Numbered from the stretch's first letter, positions 9,297 to 19,203 are shown. The stretch is DNA of 50,764 nucleotides from Chitinophagales bacterium (GCA_022360175.1 JAKSDI010000084.1:1-50764), one strand, 5' to 3'. The notes: generated from the letters alone by a model not told the origin. Made by a program: numbers and translations.

Positions 9297-11330
9297 CTAC
9301 AATTTCCATACCCTCAACAATAAGACTTCAATCCCCAAAAACACCAGTGCTAAAATCAGGAACCAGCGCCATAGTGTAATCCCCTGGCTTCGCTCTTCTA
9401 TCTGAGCGGTAAGAACTGCATTATCGGTCACCTCAATGATACTTGCCACAGGCCCTACATACGATTGAAGTTCTTCTGGTGTAAAGTATTCTAGTTGAGA
9501 CTCCTTCCTGTCATAATTAAATGCATAAGTGCCCAGAGTGGTATCCTGCTGAAGGTAAAGGTCATAAAAACCAGCAGTTTCTGCTTGCCCATTTACTCCC
9601 AAATAAACTTTAGAACCAATAATCCTTTGTTCGGGAATAAATTCTTCTGTTTCACCCTTTAGTTTGTATACAATATCTGAGCTCACTACATTATGATCTG
9701 CCACAATTACTTCATCCTGGCCTATAGTATAAGCAATGGTTTGCCCTTTTCCTGAAGAGATTGCCATTTTATATAACATAGGAATAAAGATTTCTCCATT
9801 TCGAACCAGGCCATTGATTTCATCATCGAGTGGTGCTGCCGACAAATACAAATTCCCTTGTCCATCTTGATATTTTGCTATAAAAGCACTTCCATCACGG
9901 TAAGTCAGCAAGCGTTCTTCGCCACGATTAGCATAGCTACTTAAGCGGAAGTTTCCTTGTGTAGTGGGAAGTTTCAGATTGGAAGAACTATTCTCAAATA
10001 CATCATTGAAGATGAATTCTTCTGTATTTACATATCCTACTTGTCGCTGCTGCTCTTCATATGCCTGTAGGTCATTGGCAGGAAATGATGATAAAAAGCC
10101 TCTATAAGCAAGCAGATCTGCTTCTCTTGATGGAAAAACCAATAAATTTCCTCCATTCTCTACATATTGCTCCAATTCAAAAGACAAACCTGAAGAAATG
10201 CTATTCAATTCATTTAGTACTATTAAATCGTAATTAGTCAATTGTGAATAATCAAGATTCTGTGCCAATAAATTATCTATAGTGAAATTAGCCATTCCAT
10301 TAAAAGCAGCATCCAGATATCGATTAGAAGAAATTTGATTAATTGCTAATACCCTAATTGCCTGTTTTACATTAAAAGCAAAATAATAGTGATCATCAAA
10401 CTGTACCGGGTAATCTGTAATAGCCAAATCTGCCTCATGCCATCCAGTACGCTGAATAGAAACATTGATCGTATCCAATACGGAAGCATCCGCAGGAATA
10501 GACAGTGTTCCTACTGGTTTATTTTGGCCTTCATATCGTATTGACAATCTAATATTCTCTGCTAACTCGTTTGTGTGATTACGAACCTTTACCACTAAAG
10601 GATTAGCAGTTTGAGCCATTGGTACAGGAGCAATAAACCAGGCTGAATCAATGCTTATATTTTTTTCCTGCACCGCCTGCAAAGGGATCAGATTGAGTGT
10701 CTTTGAAGTATCTGCGTATGATTCAATATCTGTAATATTGCGTTGAAAATCAGAAATGACGTAGGCAGTATGATTGGCAGTTGATGCGGTAGACAAAGCC
10801 TGCTCCTGTCGATTCAACACTCTGGATAAATTTCTTACAGCAGGGGTAGCTTTGATGTCATCTATCAGATTCAGGGCATCTTCCTGGCTCAACATACGTT
10901 GATGACGCCCTTCGAAATCATTGGTCAATACTTGAAATTCATCATTAGGAGCATAAGCGGAAATTACTTCTCTTGCACGCTGTTTAGCTTTTTCTACCAG
11001 TGGCACATCCTGGCTCATTGCCTGCATGCTAAATGAATTGTCAATAAAAACACTTACTGCTTTGGTTCCCTTTTCTACCTCTGTATTTTTTTGAGGAATA
11101 AATGGCTGTGCAAAAGCAAACACCAAACAAGCTATTGCCAGCATTCTCATTAATAAAACCAACAAATTACGCAGCTTCGAACGAGCACTCGTTTCCTCTT
11201 TTACTTCTTTCAGAAACTTAACATTGGTAAAATATACCTTCTTAAAGCGACGAAAGTAAAACAGGTGAATGATCACAGGAATGGCTAAGGCTGCCAAAGC
11301 AAATAAAAATACTGGAAAGAGAAACTGCAT
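9297..11330 (-). CDS. BatA-type membrane protein with von Willebrand factor A-like domain
   Basis: The product has 677 residues. The N-terminal 80 residues match the BatA (aerotolerance) N-terminal domain: a first membrane helix (FLFPVFLFALAALAIPVIIH), the basic FYFRRFKKVYFTNVKFLKEV, then a second helix (LLVLLMRMLAIACLVFAFAQ). A VWA-like domain follows at about 90-270 with a MIDAS-like DNSFS at its start. Residues 330-560 look like a glutamine-amidotransferase-like or GldG-like domain (YDLIVLNELNSISSG...VENGGNLLVFPS). A last membrane helix lies at 650-670 (WFLILALVFLGIEVLLLRVW). Proteins of this build are common in Bacteroidota. Their job is not established, though Bat proteins have been linked to envelope stress. 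It is transcribed alone. No MoxR or other bat genes are next to it in this window. Confidence 0.8.
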   Translation of the reverse strand: MQFLFPVFLFALAALAIPVIIHLFYFRRFKKVYFTNVKFLKEVKEETSARSKLRNLLVLLMRMLAIACLVFAFAQPFIPQKNTEVEKGTKAVSVFIDNSFSMQAMSQDVPLVEKAKQRAREVISAYAPNDEFQVLTNDFEGRHQRMLSQEDALNLIDDIKATPAVRNLSRVLNRQEQALSTASTANHTAYVISDFQRNITDIESYADTSKTLNLIPLQAVQEKNISIDSAWFIAPVPMAQTANPLVVKVRNHTNELAENIRLSIRYEGQNKPVGTLSIPADASVLDTINVSIQRTGWHEADLAITDYPVQFDDHYYFAFNVKQAIRVLAINQISSNRYLDAAFNGMANFTIDNLLAQNLDYSQLTNYDLIVLNELNSISSGLSFELEQYVENGGNLLVFPSREADLLAYRGFLSSFPANDLQAYEEQQRQVGYVNTEEFIFNDVFENSSSNLKLPTTQGNFRLSSYANRGEERLLTYRDGSAFIAKYQDGQGNLYLSAAPLDDEINGLVRNGEIFIPMLYKMAISSGKGQTIAYTIGQDEVIVADHNVVSSDIVYKLKGETEEFIPEQRIIGSKVYLGVNGQAETAGFYDLYLQQDTTLGTYAFNYDRKESQLEYFTPEELQSYVGPVASIIEVTDNAVLTAQIEERSQGITLWRWFLILALVFLGIEVLLLRVWKL

Positions 11331-11398
11331 ATGTTAATAGATATCGGGTTAGTCTATTGTAAACGCTACTTTTAGTAATAGGTTATAGGATTGACTGA

Positions 11399-11406
11399 CA
11401 AATGTA
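11399..11406 (-). promoter_or_regulatory. Candidate -7 box for the BatA-like gene
   Basis: TACATTTG on the minus strand (11406-11399) matches TAnnTTTG and lies about 70 nt before the ATG at 11330. The -33 box is poor: the nearest candidate is a GTTG 22 nt upstream. Confidence 0.45.
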
Positions 11407-11477
11407 AGAAATAATGTTCCTTCTTTGACAACTTTTCTCATTACCAGCTATCAAAGGGCTATAATGTTTTGTGGCAT

Positions 11478-14400
11478 TTATGGTTCTACTGTTTTTTCCT
11501 GGCAATATTGAATCAATGCTCGATATATTTCACTTTGATTTAAAATACGAGTATTCCCTAGCAATACAACACACTCACGAGCCCGGGTTAAGGCAACATT
11601 TAATTTACGGTCTACCCCTTCTTCCGACAAAGAAGATAACGAACTTAGTTGGCTCAACGAATTAGTACATAGAGAGATCAATATCACATCTCTGGCACCT
11701 CCCTGATATCTTTCTACGGTATCAATTGTTAGAAGTTCTCGTGAAACCTTCTTCTCTTCCAGTTTAGATTGTATTTGAGCAATCTGAGCTCTGTAAGGCG
11801 TTATAATGCCTATACTTCTTCTTTTTAGCTTCTTATCATTATTCTCATAAAGTTGATGAAAGGCTCTTACTAATTCAACTACTTTTTCCGCCTCATATTT
11901 ATTTGTTTTCTGTGTGACACTACTTTCATCAATAGCTGTTTCGATAAAAGCGATACGTTCTTGTATAATATCTCCTAAAGGAAGGTCAGGAGAATCCATT
12001 ACCTTCATACCATATGCTTCCAATTGACGACGATGAACAGGAATTGAATCAGGTAGAATTTTTAATGTGCCATGATAAAAGTAACGATTAGGAAAATCCA
12101 TAATAGATTGGTGCATCCGTCCCTGATGGCTCAATTGAGCATAAGCCCATGTCCAACCATTGATGATACAACGTTTGTACAAACGTTCAAACAGAGAGTT
12201 TCTTAAATTCACTAATCCCAATTCTCTTAAATCCGTATCATGTACCAGCGAGGACTCGCTATCCTGCACTACTACTGCCGGCAATTGCTTATGATCTCCT
12301 ATTAGTATAAATCGCCTGAAGTTTGGTAAGAGGCCAACCAACATAGGTTCTAAAATTTGAGAGGCTTCGTCAATAATGACCCTATCAAATTGTTTAAGTT
12401 TCAACAATTCTCGTTTTCCTGAAATAGAGGCTACCGTCCCTACAAAGATCCGATGCTGATTAATTACAGCTCTAAGGCTTTTACGATCAATGATCCCCTC
12501 TGTTTTTGCACTTAATAACTGGCTCTTAAATCGATCTCCTGTCGAATACCGAGAACCAATACGAATATAATGCCGGCGGATGTCCTGTCGAATGTTATCT
12601 AATGCATCGCATATCTCATCTACTGCCCGATTAGTATAAGCAAGCAATAGCAGGTTTTCTTGTGTATTATCCAGGAGATAACTGACCAAATGCTTCAGCA
12701 TCATACTTGTTTTTCCTGTTCCAGGTGGCCCCCATAGCAGGAAATAATCTTCAGCAGCAAGCGCTTTTCGAAATATATACTGCTGCTCTTCAGTCAACTC
12801 TTCTGGTGCTAATACTTCTTGTGGTTCACCTTCCCTTGGAGCACGCTCGCAAAGTAAAAGTTCTTGTTTCTCCTTGGAACTAGAAGCCAGGGTATAAAGC
12901 CCACGGTACATTCCATTAAAACTACTATCCAGCAAATCATGCTCCAGATTCCATAATGGATGCTGTTCAAAAACAGAACCATTAAACTGACGGCAACGGA
13001 GGCGTATCACTATTTGCTCTGCATTGATATCAATAATTGTACACTTAAAAATTTGATTGGAGAGGATTGACTGTTCATGCTCTTCATGGTATGGATACAA
13101 TACAGCAATATCTCCAATTCTAAAATTAGCAAGTGGATTGGTAGGCCCTGTTTTATTAAAATAAACCAATGGCTCCTGTTCGCTAGCCTCGTTTTTTGCC
13201 AACTCTAAATGGCTTATAATCTCAAATCGTTCTTGTTTTTCTTCAAAAGAATCCAGCCATAAAGATGCCAATCCATTCAGACGATCTACCTCCTGGCTAC
13301 CTGTTTTTGCCAATTTTTGCTCACGAGCTATAAAACCAGAATAAGCTATAAAATATTTTTGGACTAACAGGCGCATGCCCTGATACACTTTTTCAAAAGC
13401 TTCCAAATCTCTACGTAAAAAGCCCTTTAACCCAGGAAACAAAGAGGGTTTCAATTTACCAAAAAGCCTTGCTCCCTGCTCCTCCAGGCTTCCTTTTTCA
13501 GGATCTCCCAAATCACTTAACAAACGTTCAATAGCCAATAGTTGGTTGCGCAATTGTAGTGCTTCGTACTGCTGGGCACGGATTCTCGGAGCATAGCGCA
13601 ACAGTTTATCATCCTGGCCTGAATAAAGTATATAATTTACAGGATTAGCTTTATCTCCAAAAGCAGAACGCACCATCAAATCGTAAAGCAAAGTCTGGGT
13701 GAAGTGATTAACACTCAAACCGTAGATATTGGGCATAAAAGGCTTACCACTTTTCAATTCTACAATTGCTGCTTTTTCTTCACTTTTATAAAGTACATCT
13801 AATCGTCCCTGTAAACCATAGCTTTCTGAATAAAAACTAGGCTCCAGATAGGAATGCTCCGGAGCAATACCTTCCTCAAGGAAACCAGTTTTCACCATCT
13901 TTTTCAGATTGAGAAAATGTTTTTGTGAGCGCTGCATAATCTCTTTGATTTCCTGATTATTAAACAGGCAAAAAGCAAGGGGGCTCAACTGAAAAGATTG
14001 GCGGAAAGTATCGCGAAAACTAAGTTCAGGATTTGTCATCAACTCATCGAGAAAAAAATTCGCAATGTTTCCAAGCATTAGATACCTGTTAGGTTCTAAC
14101 GGTAAATACTTCTTTAGGAGGTATGGCCAGGGAGTCTCTCCTTCTGGCTTGAAGCATTCTGCTATGGCGGTAACATCTATTAGATAATCGGGCTCCAAAA
14201 CAAAAGCAAGCGGATGAAAAACACCCGTATCATCTACCTCTGTGTCTATCAGATTTAGATTGGCAGGAAAACCGACAATTGCTCTTAATGCTTTTATGGT
14301 AGGTAAAAAACTATCATTCCTATCTGCTTCATTATATTGTATTCTAATGACGTCTCCAGGATTATCTTCCGTCCTGGCAATCAACTGTTCTTTTTCTATA

Positions 14401-14855
14401 TCATCATCCAGTACAACTACCCTCACTTTCTTGTAAAAAGCTTTTACTGCGCGGGACCTCACCTTAACAGGCCACTCCATCTCAAGCATTTTTTGATCCA
14501 CTTCAAGAGGGGGGACTTCCAAAAACGCTTCAATTGAAGCCAGTAAAACCTTGATACCCAGCGTATAAACCAGATTCACCTGATCCTCTTTTCCTTTCAT
14601 AACATTTAAGGATCTTCGGCGAAATGCATGGATGTAGTATTGTAAGGTTTTAGAAATGGACTTTGTATGGCAGGCGTAAGCTATCCGGGCAAAGAGTGTA
14701 GAAAATTGCAGGCGTTCCTTTCGAGTGACTTCTACAAACAGCACGGTGAGTAATCGATATAAAGCTTCTACTTTTTCCTTATCTCCAAGCGCTTTATTTT
14801 CGGCAATTTTTTCTACCTCGCGGTAAAAGAGTTTTGCCAGAGCCTCTTTTTTCAT
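11478..14855 (-). CDS. Dna2-like protein: PD-(D/E)XK nuclease fused to superfamily 1B helicase
   Basis: The product has about 1125 residues from the ATG at 14855, which has GGAAGA just upstream; a TTG seven codons earlier is less likely. The N-terminal half contains a Cas4/RecB-like nuclease site: D353 in QGRLDVLY, then E366 and K368 in VELKSGK. The C-terminal half is an SF1 helicase of the UPF1/DNA2 type: Walker A WGPPGTGKT with K715, Walker B IIDEASQ with D829/E830, then GDHKQLPAV and the late motifs TIDTVERYQGGARDVI and VALTRAR. The CxxC cysteine cluster of iron-sulfur Dna2/Cas4 nucleases is not obvious, so this may be a cluster-free variant. Role inferred from the family: end processing or repair of DNA or RNA-DNA flaps. 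Its 5' side faces a perfect palindrome and a divergent sigma gene. Confidence 0.9.
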   Translation of the reverse strand: MKKEALAKLFYREVEKIAENKALGDKEKVEALYRLLTVLFVEVTRKERLQFSTLFARIAYACHTKSISKTLQYYIHAFRRRSLNVMKGKEDQVNLVYTLGIKVLLASIEAFLEVPPLEVDQKMLEMEWPVKVRSRAVKAFYKKVRVVVLDDDIEKEQLIARTEDNPGDVIRIQYNEADRNDSFLPTIKALRAIVGFPANLNLIDTEVDDTGVFHPLAFVLEPDYLIDVTAIAECFKPEGETPWPYLLKKYLPLEPNRYLMLGNIANFFLDELMTNPELSFRDTFRQSFQLSPLAFCLFNNQEIKEIMQRSQKHFLNLKKMVKTGFLEEGIAPEHSYLEPSFYSESYGLQGRLDVLYKSEEKAAIVELKSGKPFMPNIYGLSVNHFTQTLLYDLMVRSAFGDKANPVNYILYSGQDDKLLRYAPRIRAQQYEALQLRNQLLAIERLLSDLGDPEKGSLEEQGARLFGKLKPSLFPGLKGFLRRDLEAFEKVYQGMRLLVQKYFIAYSGFIAREQKLAKTGSQEVDRLNGLASLWLDSFEEKQERFEIISHLELAKNEASEQEPLVYFNKTGPTNPLANFRIGDIAVLYPYHEEHEQSILSNQIFKCTIIDINAEQIVIRLRCRQFNGSVFEQHPLWNLEHDLLDSSFNGMYRGLYTLASSSKEKQELLLCERAPREGEPQEVLAPEELTEEQQYIFRKALAAEDYFLLWGPPGTGKTSMMLKHLVSYLLDNTQENLLLLAYTNRAVDEICDALDNIRQDIRRHYIRIGSRYSTGDRFKSQLLSAKTEGIIDRKSLRAVINQHRIFVGTVASISGKRELLKLKQFDRVIIDEASQILEPMLVGLLPNFRRFILIGDHKQLPAVVVQDSESSLVHDTDLRELGLVNLRNSLFERLYKRCIINGWTWAYAQLSHQGRMHQSIMDFPNRYFYHGTLKILPDSIPVHRRQLEAYGMKVMDSPDLPLGDIIQERIAFIETAIDESSVTQKTNKYEAEKVVELVRAFHQLYENNDKKLKRRSIGIITPYRAQIAQIQSKLEEKKVSRELLTIDTVERYQGGARDVILISLCTNSLSQLSSLSSLSEEGVDRKLNVALTRARECVVLLGNTRILNQSEIYRALIQYCQEKTVEP

Positions 14856-14893
14856 TATTCTTCCAGTTTTTGACAACGCGCTTTCTAGTTCTA

Positions 14894-14952
14894 GTGAGTC
14901 GTTTTTATTCCATGGTGATCTTGAAGATCACCATGGAATAAAAACGACTCAC
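14894..14952. repeat. Perfect 59-bp palindrome (29-bp arms, 1-nt centre)
   Basis: The left arm (14894-14922) begins GTGAGTCGTTTTTATTCC; the right arm (14924-14952) is its exact reverse complement; the centre is G at 14923. The arms do not extend further on either side. It lies between the 5' ends of two divergent genes (helicase and ECF sigma), so it is not placed as a terminator. As RNA it would be one very stable hairpin on either strand. As DNA it could form a cruciform. Confidence 0.95.
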
Positions 14953-15090
14953 GCAATATACGGATTTAGGATTAATACAGGAATATCTTTATCCTATCTA
15001 TTGGAAATATATTCAAGAATTCTTGTATAGAGAAATAATGCCTTATGCTAAAAATGATTAACTTGGCTACAAAAGTGAAGATATAGCAGA

Positions 15091-15591
15091 ATGAGTAAAA
15101 CCTGCCAGGAGTCCACCTTCCAACAATTATTCATAGAACTTTCAGAGCGCCTGCGCAATTACCTCTATTATCATTGTGGCAATGGAGAAACAGCAGAAGA
15201 TATAATGCAAGATGCTTTTATAAAGCTATGGGAACACTGCAAAAAAGTGCCTCCTGAAAAAGCCAAAGCATTTCTATACCGGGTAGGCCACAATCTCTTT
15301 CTCGATATTGTTAAGCATAAAAAAGTAGTGCAAAAATTTGAAGCGATCCGTACGGAACGACCAGGCCCTGATACGCCACAATTTCAGATAGAACAACAAG
15401 AATTTGAGGAGCGATTGTGGAAAGTAGTTAGTAATATGACCGAAAAAAACAGAGTCGTCTTTTTAATGAACAGGCTGGACGGGATGACCTATGCTCAAAT
15501 TGCAGATACCTTGGATATAGGTGTAAAAGCTGTTGAAAAACGTATGCAAAAAGCGCTAGAAGCCATAAGAACACTTTATCCCAAGTTTTAG
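15091..15591 (+). CDS. RNA polymerase sigma factor, ECF (FecI-like) family
   Basis: The product has 166 residues. Region 2 lies at about 20-85, with ETAEDIMQDAFIKLWEHC and AFLYRVGHNLFLDIVKHKK. Region 4 lies at about 110-160, with the helix-turn-helix MTYAQIADTLDIGVKAVEKR. It is followed 81 nt later by a FecR-type anti-sigma and then a TonB-dependent receptor with an STN domain. In the fec paradigm the receptor senses its ligand and signals through FecR to release the sigma factor, which then transcribes the receptor gene. The ligand here cannot be told from sequence. Confidence 0.92.
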   Translation: MSKTCQESTFQQLFIELSERLRNYLYYHCGNGETAEDIMQDAFIKLWEHCKKVPPEKAKAFLYRVGHNLFLDIVKHKKVVQKFEAIRTERPGPDTPQFQIEQQEFEERLWKVVSNMTEKNRVVFLMNRLDGMTYAQIADTLDIGVKAVEKRMQKALEAIRTLYPKF

Positions 15592-15672
15592 GGTAATGTT
15601 TAATTATGTCGTTATTAATAACAAAACCAAGCACCAAATCATAATAATGTGCTTATCAAGCAGCAATGAGAT

Positions 15673-16581
15673 ATGAGTGATCAGATGCCAAATAATCAAT
15701 TTTTAAGCCGCTGGATGAATGGAGAGCTCGACCCCGAGGAGCAGCAGCAATGGGAAAACAGTGAAGGCTATCAGCAATGGCAAAAGATACAGGAAGCATT
15801 ACAAAACAGGGCACTTCCTTCTTTGGATAAAGAATCTGTATATAGTGCTACCAAAACAGCTATTGACAATATCAAAAGTCCTTCTTCTTTTGTCAGGAAA
15901 AGGATTTATTGGACAAGTGGTATCGCTGCTGCCATTTTACTCGCATTAGCATTTTTCTTTTTTTCTCCCTCTTCACAAACCTGGTCAACCCCTGTAGTAG
16001 AACAGTTAAATATAGCATTGCCTGATGGTTCTGAAGCCATTCTTAATGCAGAAACCCAATTGAGTTATCACTCTTCTCTACTCAATAACAAGCGGGTACT
16101 GAAGCTAGATGGAGAAGCTTTTTTTGATGTAAAAACAGGTGATCCTTTTATCGTCAATACAGCTCATGGGACAGTAGAAGTATTGGGTACACGTTTTAAT
16201 GTAAAAGGGAGGAAGGAAGCTTTTGAAGTTTACTGTATAGAAGGTAAAGTAGCAGTAAATTATCGGGGAAAAGAATATATACTTACAGCCGGGCAAGGTA
16301 TTCATCCATTAGACCAGGACAAACCTTATCGTCATACAACCCAAACACCTTCATGGACGCAGGGTATAAGTTTATTTCAAAATACGCCACTTGATCAGGT
16401 ATTTGATGAGGTAGAACGTCAGTTTGATGTAAACATTAAGCATCCCGATTTGTCTAATCGCCGATACAGTGGCCGTTTTTCTCATGATAATCTTGATTAT
16501 ACTCTTACAATTATTTGCGGTGCAATGAATTTGTCTTATAACTTTGAGGATGAAAAACATGTGATTATTGAAGATAAATAG
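15673..16581 (+). CDS. FecR-family anti-sigma factor / signal transducer
   Basis: The product has 302 residues. The cytoplasmic N-terminus (FLSRWMNGELDPEEQQQWE) is typical of Bacteroidota FecR proteins. One membrane helix lies at about 78-98 (YWTSGIAAAILLALAFFFF). The periplasmic FecR domain lies at about 112-210, with the hallmarks LPDGSEAILNAETQLSY, LDGEAFFDV and VEVLGTRFNV. A C-terminal DUF4974-like domain follows at about 230-300 (FQNTPLDQVFDEVERQFDV, RYSGRFSHDNLDYTL). It should bind the adjacent ECF sigma factor inside and the STN domain of the adjacent receptor outside. The receptor ATG follows 18 nt after its stop. Confidence 0.93.
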   Translation: MSDQMPNNQFLSRWMNGELDPEEQQQWENSEGYQQWQKIQEALQNRALPSLDKESVYSATKTAIDNIKSPSSFVRKRIYWTSGIAAAILLALAFFFFSPSSQTWSTPVVEQLNIALPDGSEAILNAETQLSYHSSLLNNKRVLKLDGEAFFDVKTGDPFIVNTAHGTVEVLGTRFNVKGRKEAFEVYCIEGKVAVNYRGKEYILTAGQGIHPLDQDKPYRHTTQTPSWTQGISLFQNTPLDQVFDEVERQFDVNIKHPDLSNRRYSGRFSHDNLDYTLTIICGAMNLSYNFEDEKHVIIEDK

Positions 16582-16599
16582 AAGTTGCTTAAATTGCTT

Positions 16600-19203
16600 A
16601 TGCTCAAAAATCAGCTATTAGCATTCGTCTTACTATTTTTCATCCACCCCTGCTTTTCTCAGCAAATTACACTGCCTGAGGCTATCAAGCTTTTAGAGAA
16701 TCGCTTTCAAATCACTTGCTCATATGATGCACAATTACTAGACACAATACTCGTCTCTTCTCCTCCTTTTAATACTTCGCTAGAATCTACTCTCGACGAA
16801 TTGCTACAGGCATATGAGTTGGAATATGAACGAATTGGCAATCAAGACCTTATCATCCGGCCATTTGAGCCCAAACTATTGGATATATGCGGCTATGTAT
16901 TGGAGCAATTCTCTAATGCACCTCTACCCTATGCGCATGTCCAGATCAGGGGTACTTCCCAGGGAACCTATACAGATGAGAAAGGTTTTTTTGTATTAGA
17001 AGCTCCATTAAAAAAAAGGGCACAACTTCTAATTAGCTATCTGGGATATGAATCAGCGCAACTGAATGCATGGAAATTTACGGCCAACTCCTGCCCTACC
17101 CATACCTTAAAGGCGACTCAATCCACTCTTACTACTGTCACTGTTAAGGAGTTTACCACCGAAATGCTGGATGCCAACAATCCTAATGGTATACATTTTA
17201 AACCACAAAAAATACCGACCCTTCCAGGCTGGGGAGAACCCGATTTGCTTCGTAGCTTGCAACTCCTACCTGGCATTTCCAGCCCTGATGAGTCCGCTGC
17301 TAATCTCAATATACGTGGAGGCAGTTCCGATCAAAATCTGATTCTTTGGGACAATATCCCCATTTACCATACCGGCCATTTCTTTGGTGTATACTCCTCC
17401 GTAAACCCCTATGTTGCTCAAAGTATTGATGTTTACCGCAGTGGCTTCGGAGCAGAATATGGCAGCAGGGTTTCCAGTGTAATTGATATTAAAGGAAAAC
17501 CTTCCTTCTCCCAAAAAGGAGAATACGGCTTGGGGTGGAATCTGATTAATGCACACGCTTACGCGGAAATACCTATTCGCAGAGAACATTCTGCTTTGCT
17601 TATTGCAGGGCGTCGATCTTATACTGATTTGATACAAAGCGCCACTTATCAAAATATCTTCCAGCAGGTCTTTTCAAAAGGCCGCTTATATGACAACCAG
17701 GGTTTGATAGCTGAAGCTGGAATTGATGCCCAATCTACCCCAAGTTTCTACTATGGAGATCTTAATCTCAAATGGGCTGCCAAGCCAAACGATCAATTGG
17801 ATATGTCCATTAGCTACTATCGTGGGCGGGATGCATTTAACTATGATTTCAAGGTAAAAGATATCATCAAAACCAAAGATCACCTCAGATTAAAGAATGA
17901 AGGCTGGAGTGCGAATCTGTCTTATCGCTGGAATCAGTCTTCTCAGACACGTGCCAAATTGATTAGCAGCCATTTTGAGAACAATTATAATTTTGAATTA
18001 CAGTTTAACATATCTCCTGATAAATCTTTTAGAAGCTTAGTTCGTAATACATTGCAGGATGCGAAACTGGCTATATACCACGATTGGCGTTTTCATCCAC
18101 GTCATACTTTTAAATGGGGCGCAGAATTGAATGCACTGGAAGCGGGCTACAACTATAATGAAGTAAGGCAAGGGCAGGATATCACAATTGATGAAAATGC
18201 TTATACAGGAGCAGTGCCATTAATTTACATGAGTTACCAGCTCAAAATACCTGAAAAATTCACCCTGGAACTAGGATTCAGAGCAGAAGGATATGCTTCT
18301 GCCAATAGCAATACTACCCTACTGGAAACAGCGATTATTTTACCGCGCTATGCATTTCGTTTTCATCCATTTGACAAAAGCTTTTACTTTCAAAGTAGTG
18401 GAGGTATTTATCGACAATATATGTACCAACTGCCTGCTTTTTATAATGATCTCGGTGCAGGAGAACACATATGGGTGCTGGCAAATAACCAGTTTCCAGT
18501 CTTGAATGCAGCTCATCTATCTTTGGGCTTTGGTTATACTGAAGGGCATTTTTTAATGGAATTTGAGCCCTATGCTAAAGTGATTAATAATTTACCTTCC
18601 TGGAATGTAGAAGTGGAAGAAGGAATAGATAATCCTTTCCGCACCGATGGATTGCTCGTTGCTGTAGGGCTCGATGCTCTGATAAGACAACAGTGGAATC
18701 GCTACAACCTTTGGGCAGGATATACCTGGTCTATTGCAGCCAACCAATATAAGAGCTTGAATGACGGAGAAGCTTTCCCTACAGATTACGACCAGCGCCA
18801 TAAACTTAATCTTACACACACTTATTCCTTAAAACATTGGGATTTCTCTGCTACTTTTAATATTTCCAGCGGACGCCCTTATACCGCTCCGGAAGCACTT
18901 GGTTTTCGGATAGATAAAGATACAGGCTTAAGAGATTATTACCTTGTATATCAATCACAGAATAATGCCCGTCTCCCTGTATATCATCGAATGGACATAG
19001 CAATAAACTATAAATTCGAAAGAGAGAAAATGTCTGGAAAATTGGGTTTCTCTGTCTTCAATCTGTACAACCGCACTAATTTAGAAGATATAGATTTTTT
19101 CTTATTACCTCAAGATGTTTCTACTTCCATCCCAGAAATGGCCCGGCTGGAACGACCGATGCTAAGCAGGACACCAAATGTTTTTGTGCAACTCAAATGG
19201 TGA
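16600..19203 (+). CDS. TonB-dependent outer membrane receptor with STN and carboxypeptidase-regulatory-like domains
   Basis: The product has about 867 residues from the ATG at 16600; an upstream in-frame TTG at 16585 is less likely because the signal peptide (LLAFVLLFFIHPCFSQQ) fits the ATG. Domains in order: STN (about 22-87, ITLPEAIKLLENRFQI...SLESTLDELLQAYEL), carboxypeptidase-D regulatory-like beta sandwich (about 90-175), plug (about 205-310, LRSLQLLPGISSPDESAAN and NIRGGSSDQNLILWDNIPIYH), then a 22-strand-type barrel ending in the aromatic terminus VFVQLKW. The STN domain makes it a signalling receptor coupled to the upstream FecR and sigma factor. No SusD-like partner follows, so this is not a standard polysaccharide-utilisation locus. 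Substrate unknown. Confidence 0.92.
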   Translation: MLKNQLLAFVLLFFIHPCFSQQITLPEAIKLLENRFQITCSYDAQLLDTILVSSPPFNTSLESTLDELLQAYELEYERIGNQDLIIRPFEPKLLDICGYVLEQFSNAPLPYAHVQIRGTSQGTYTDEKGFFVLEAPLKKRAQLLISYLGYESAQLNAWKFTANSCPTHTLKATQSTLTTVTVKEFTTEMLDANNPNGIHFKPQKIPTLPGWGEPDLLRSLQLLPGISSPDESAANLNIRGGSSDQNLILWDNIPIYHTGHFFGVYSSVNPYVAQSIDVYRSGFGAEYGSRVSSVIDIKGKPSFSQKGEYGLGWNLINAHAYAEIPIRREHSALLIAGRRSYTDLIQSATYQNIFQQVFSKGRLYDNQGLIAEAGIDAQSTPSFYYGDLNLKWAAKPNDQLDMSISYYRGRDAFNYDFKVKDIIKTKDHLRLKNEGWSANLSYRWNQSSQTRAKLISSHFENNYNFELQFNISPDKSFRSLVRNTLQDAKLAIYHDWRFHPRHTFKWGAELNALEAGYNYNEVRQGQDITIDENAYTGAVPLIYMSYQLKIPEKFTLELGFRAEGYASANSNTTLLETAIILPRYAFRFHPFDKSFYFQSSGGIYRQYMYQLPAFYNDLGAGEHIWVLANNQFPVLNAAHLSLGFGYTEGHFLMEFEPYAKVINNLPSWNVEVEEGIDNPFRTDGLLVAVGLDALIRQQWNRYNLWAGYTWSIAANQYKSLNDGEAFPTDYDQRHKLNLTHTYSLKHWDFSATFNISSGRPYTAPEALGFRIDKDTGLRDYYLVYQSQNNARLPVYHRMDIAINYKFEREKMSGKLGFSVFNLYNRTNLEDIDFFLLPQDVSTSIPEMARLERPMLSRTPNVFVQLKW

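Noticed and set aside
14894-14952. Palindrome as an intrinsic terminator
   Set aside because: It lies between the 5' ends of divergent genes, and no gene ends there.
16600-19203. SusC of a polysaccharide-utilisation locus
   Set aside because: No SusD and no glycan-degrading enzymes follow, and the STN plus FecR/sigma context points to a signalling receptor.
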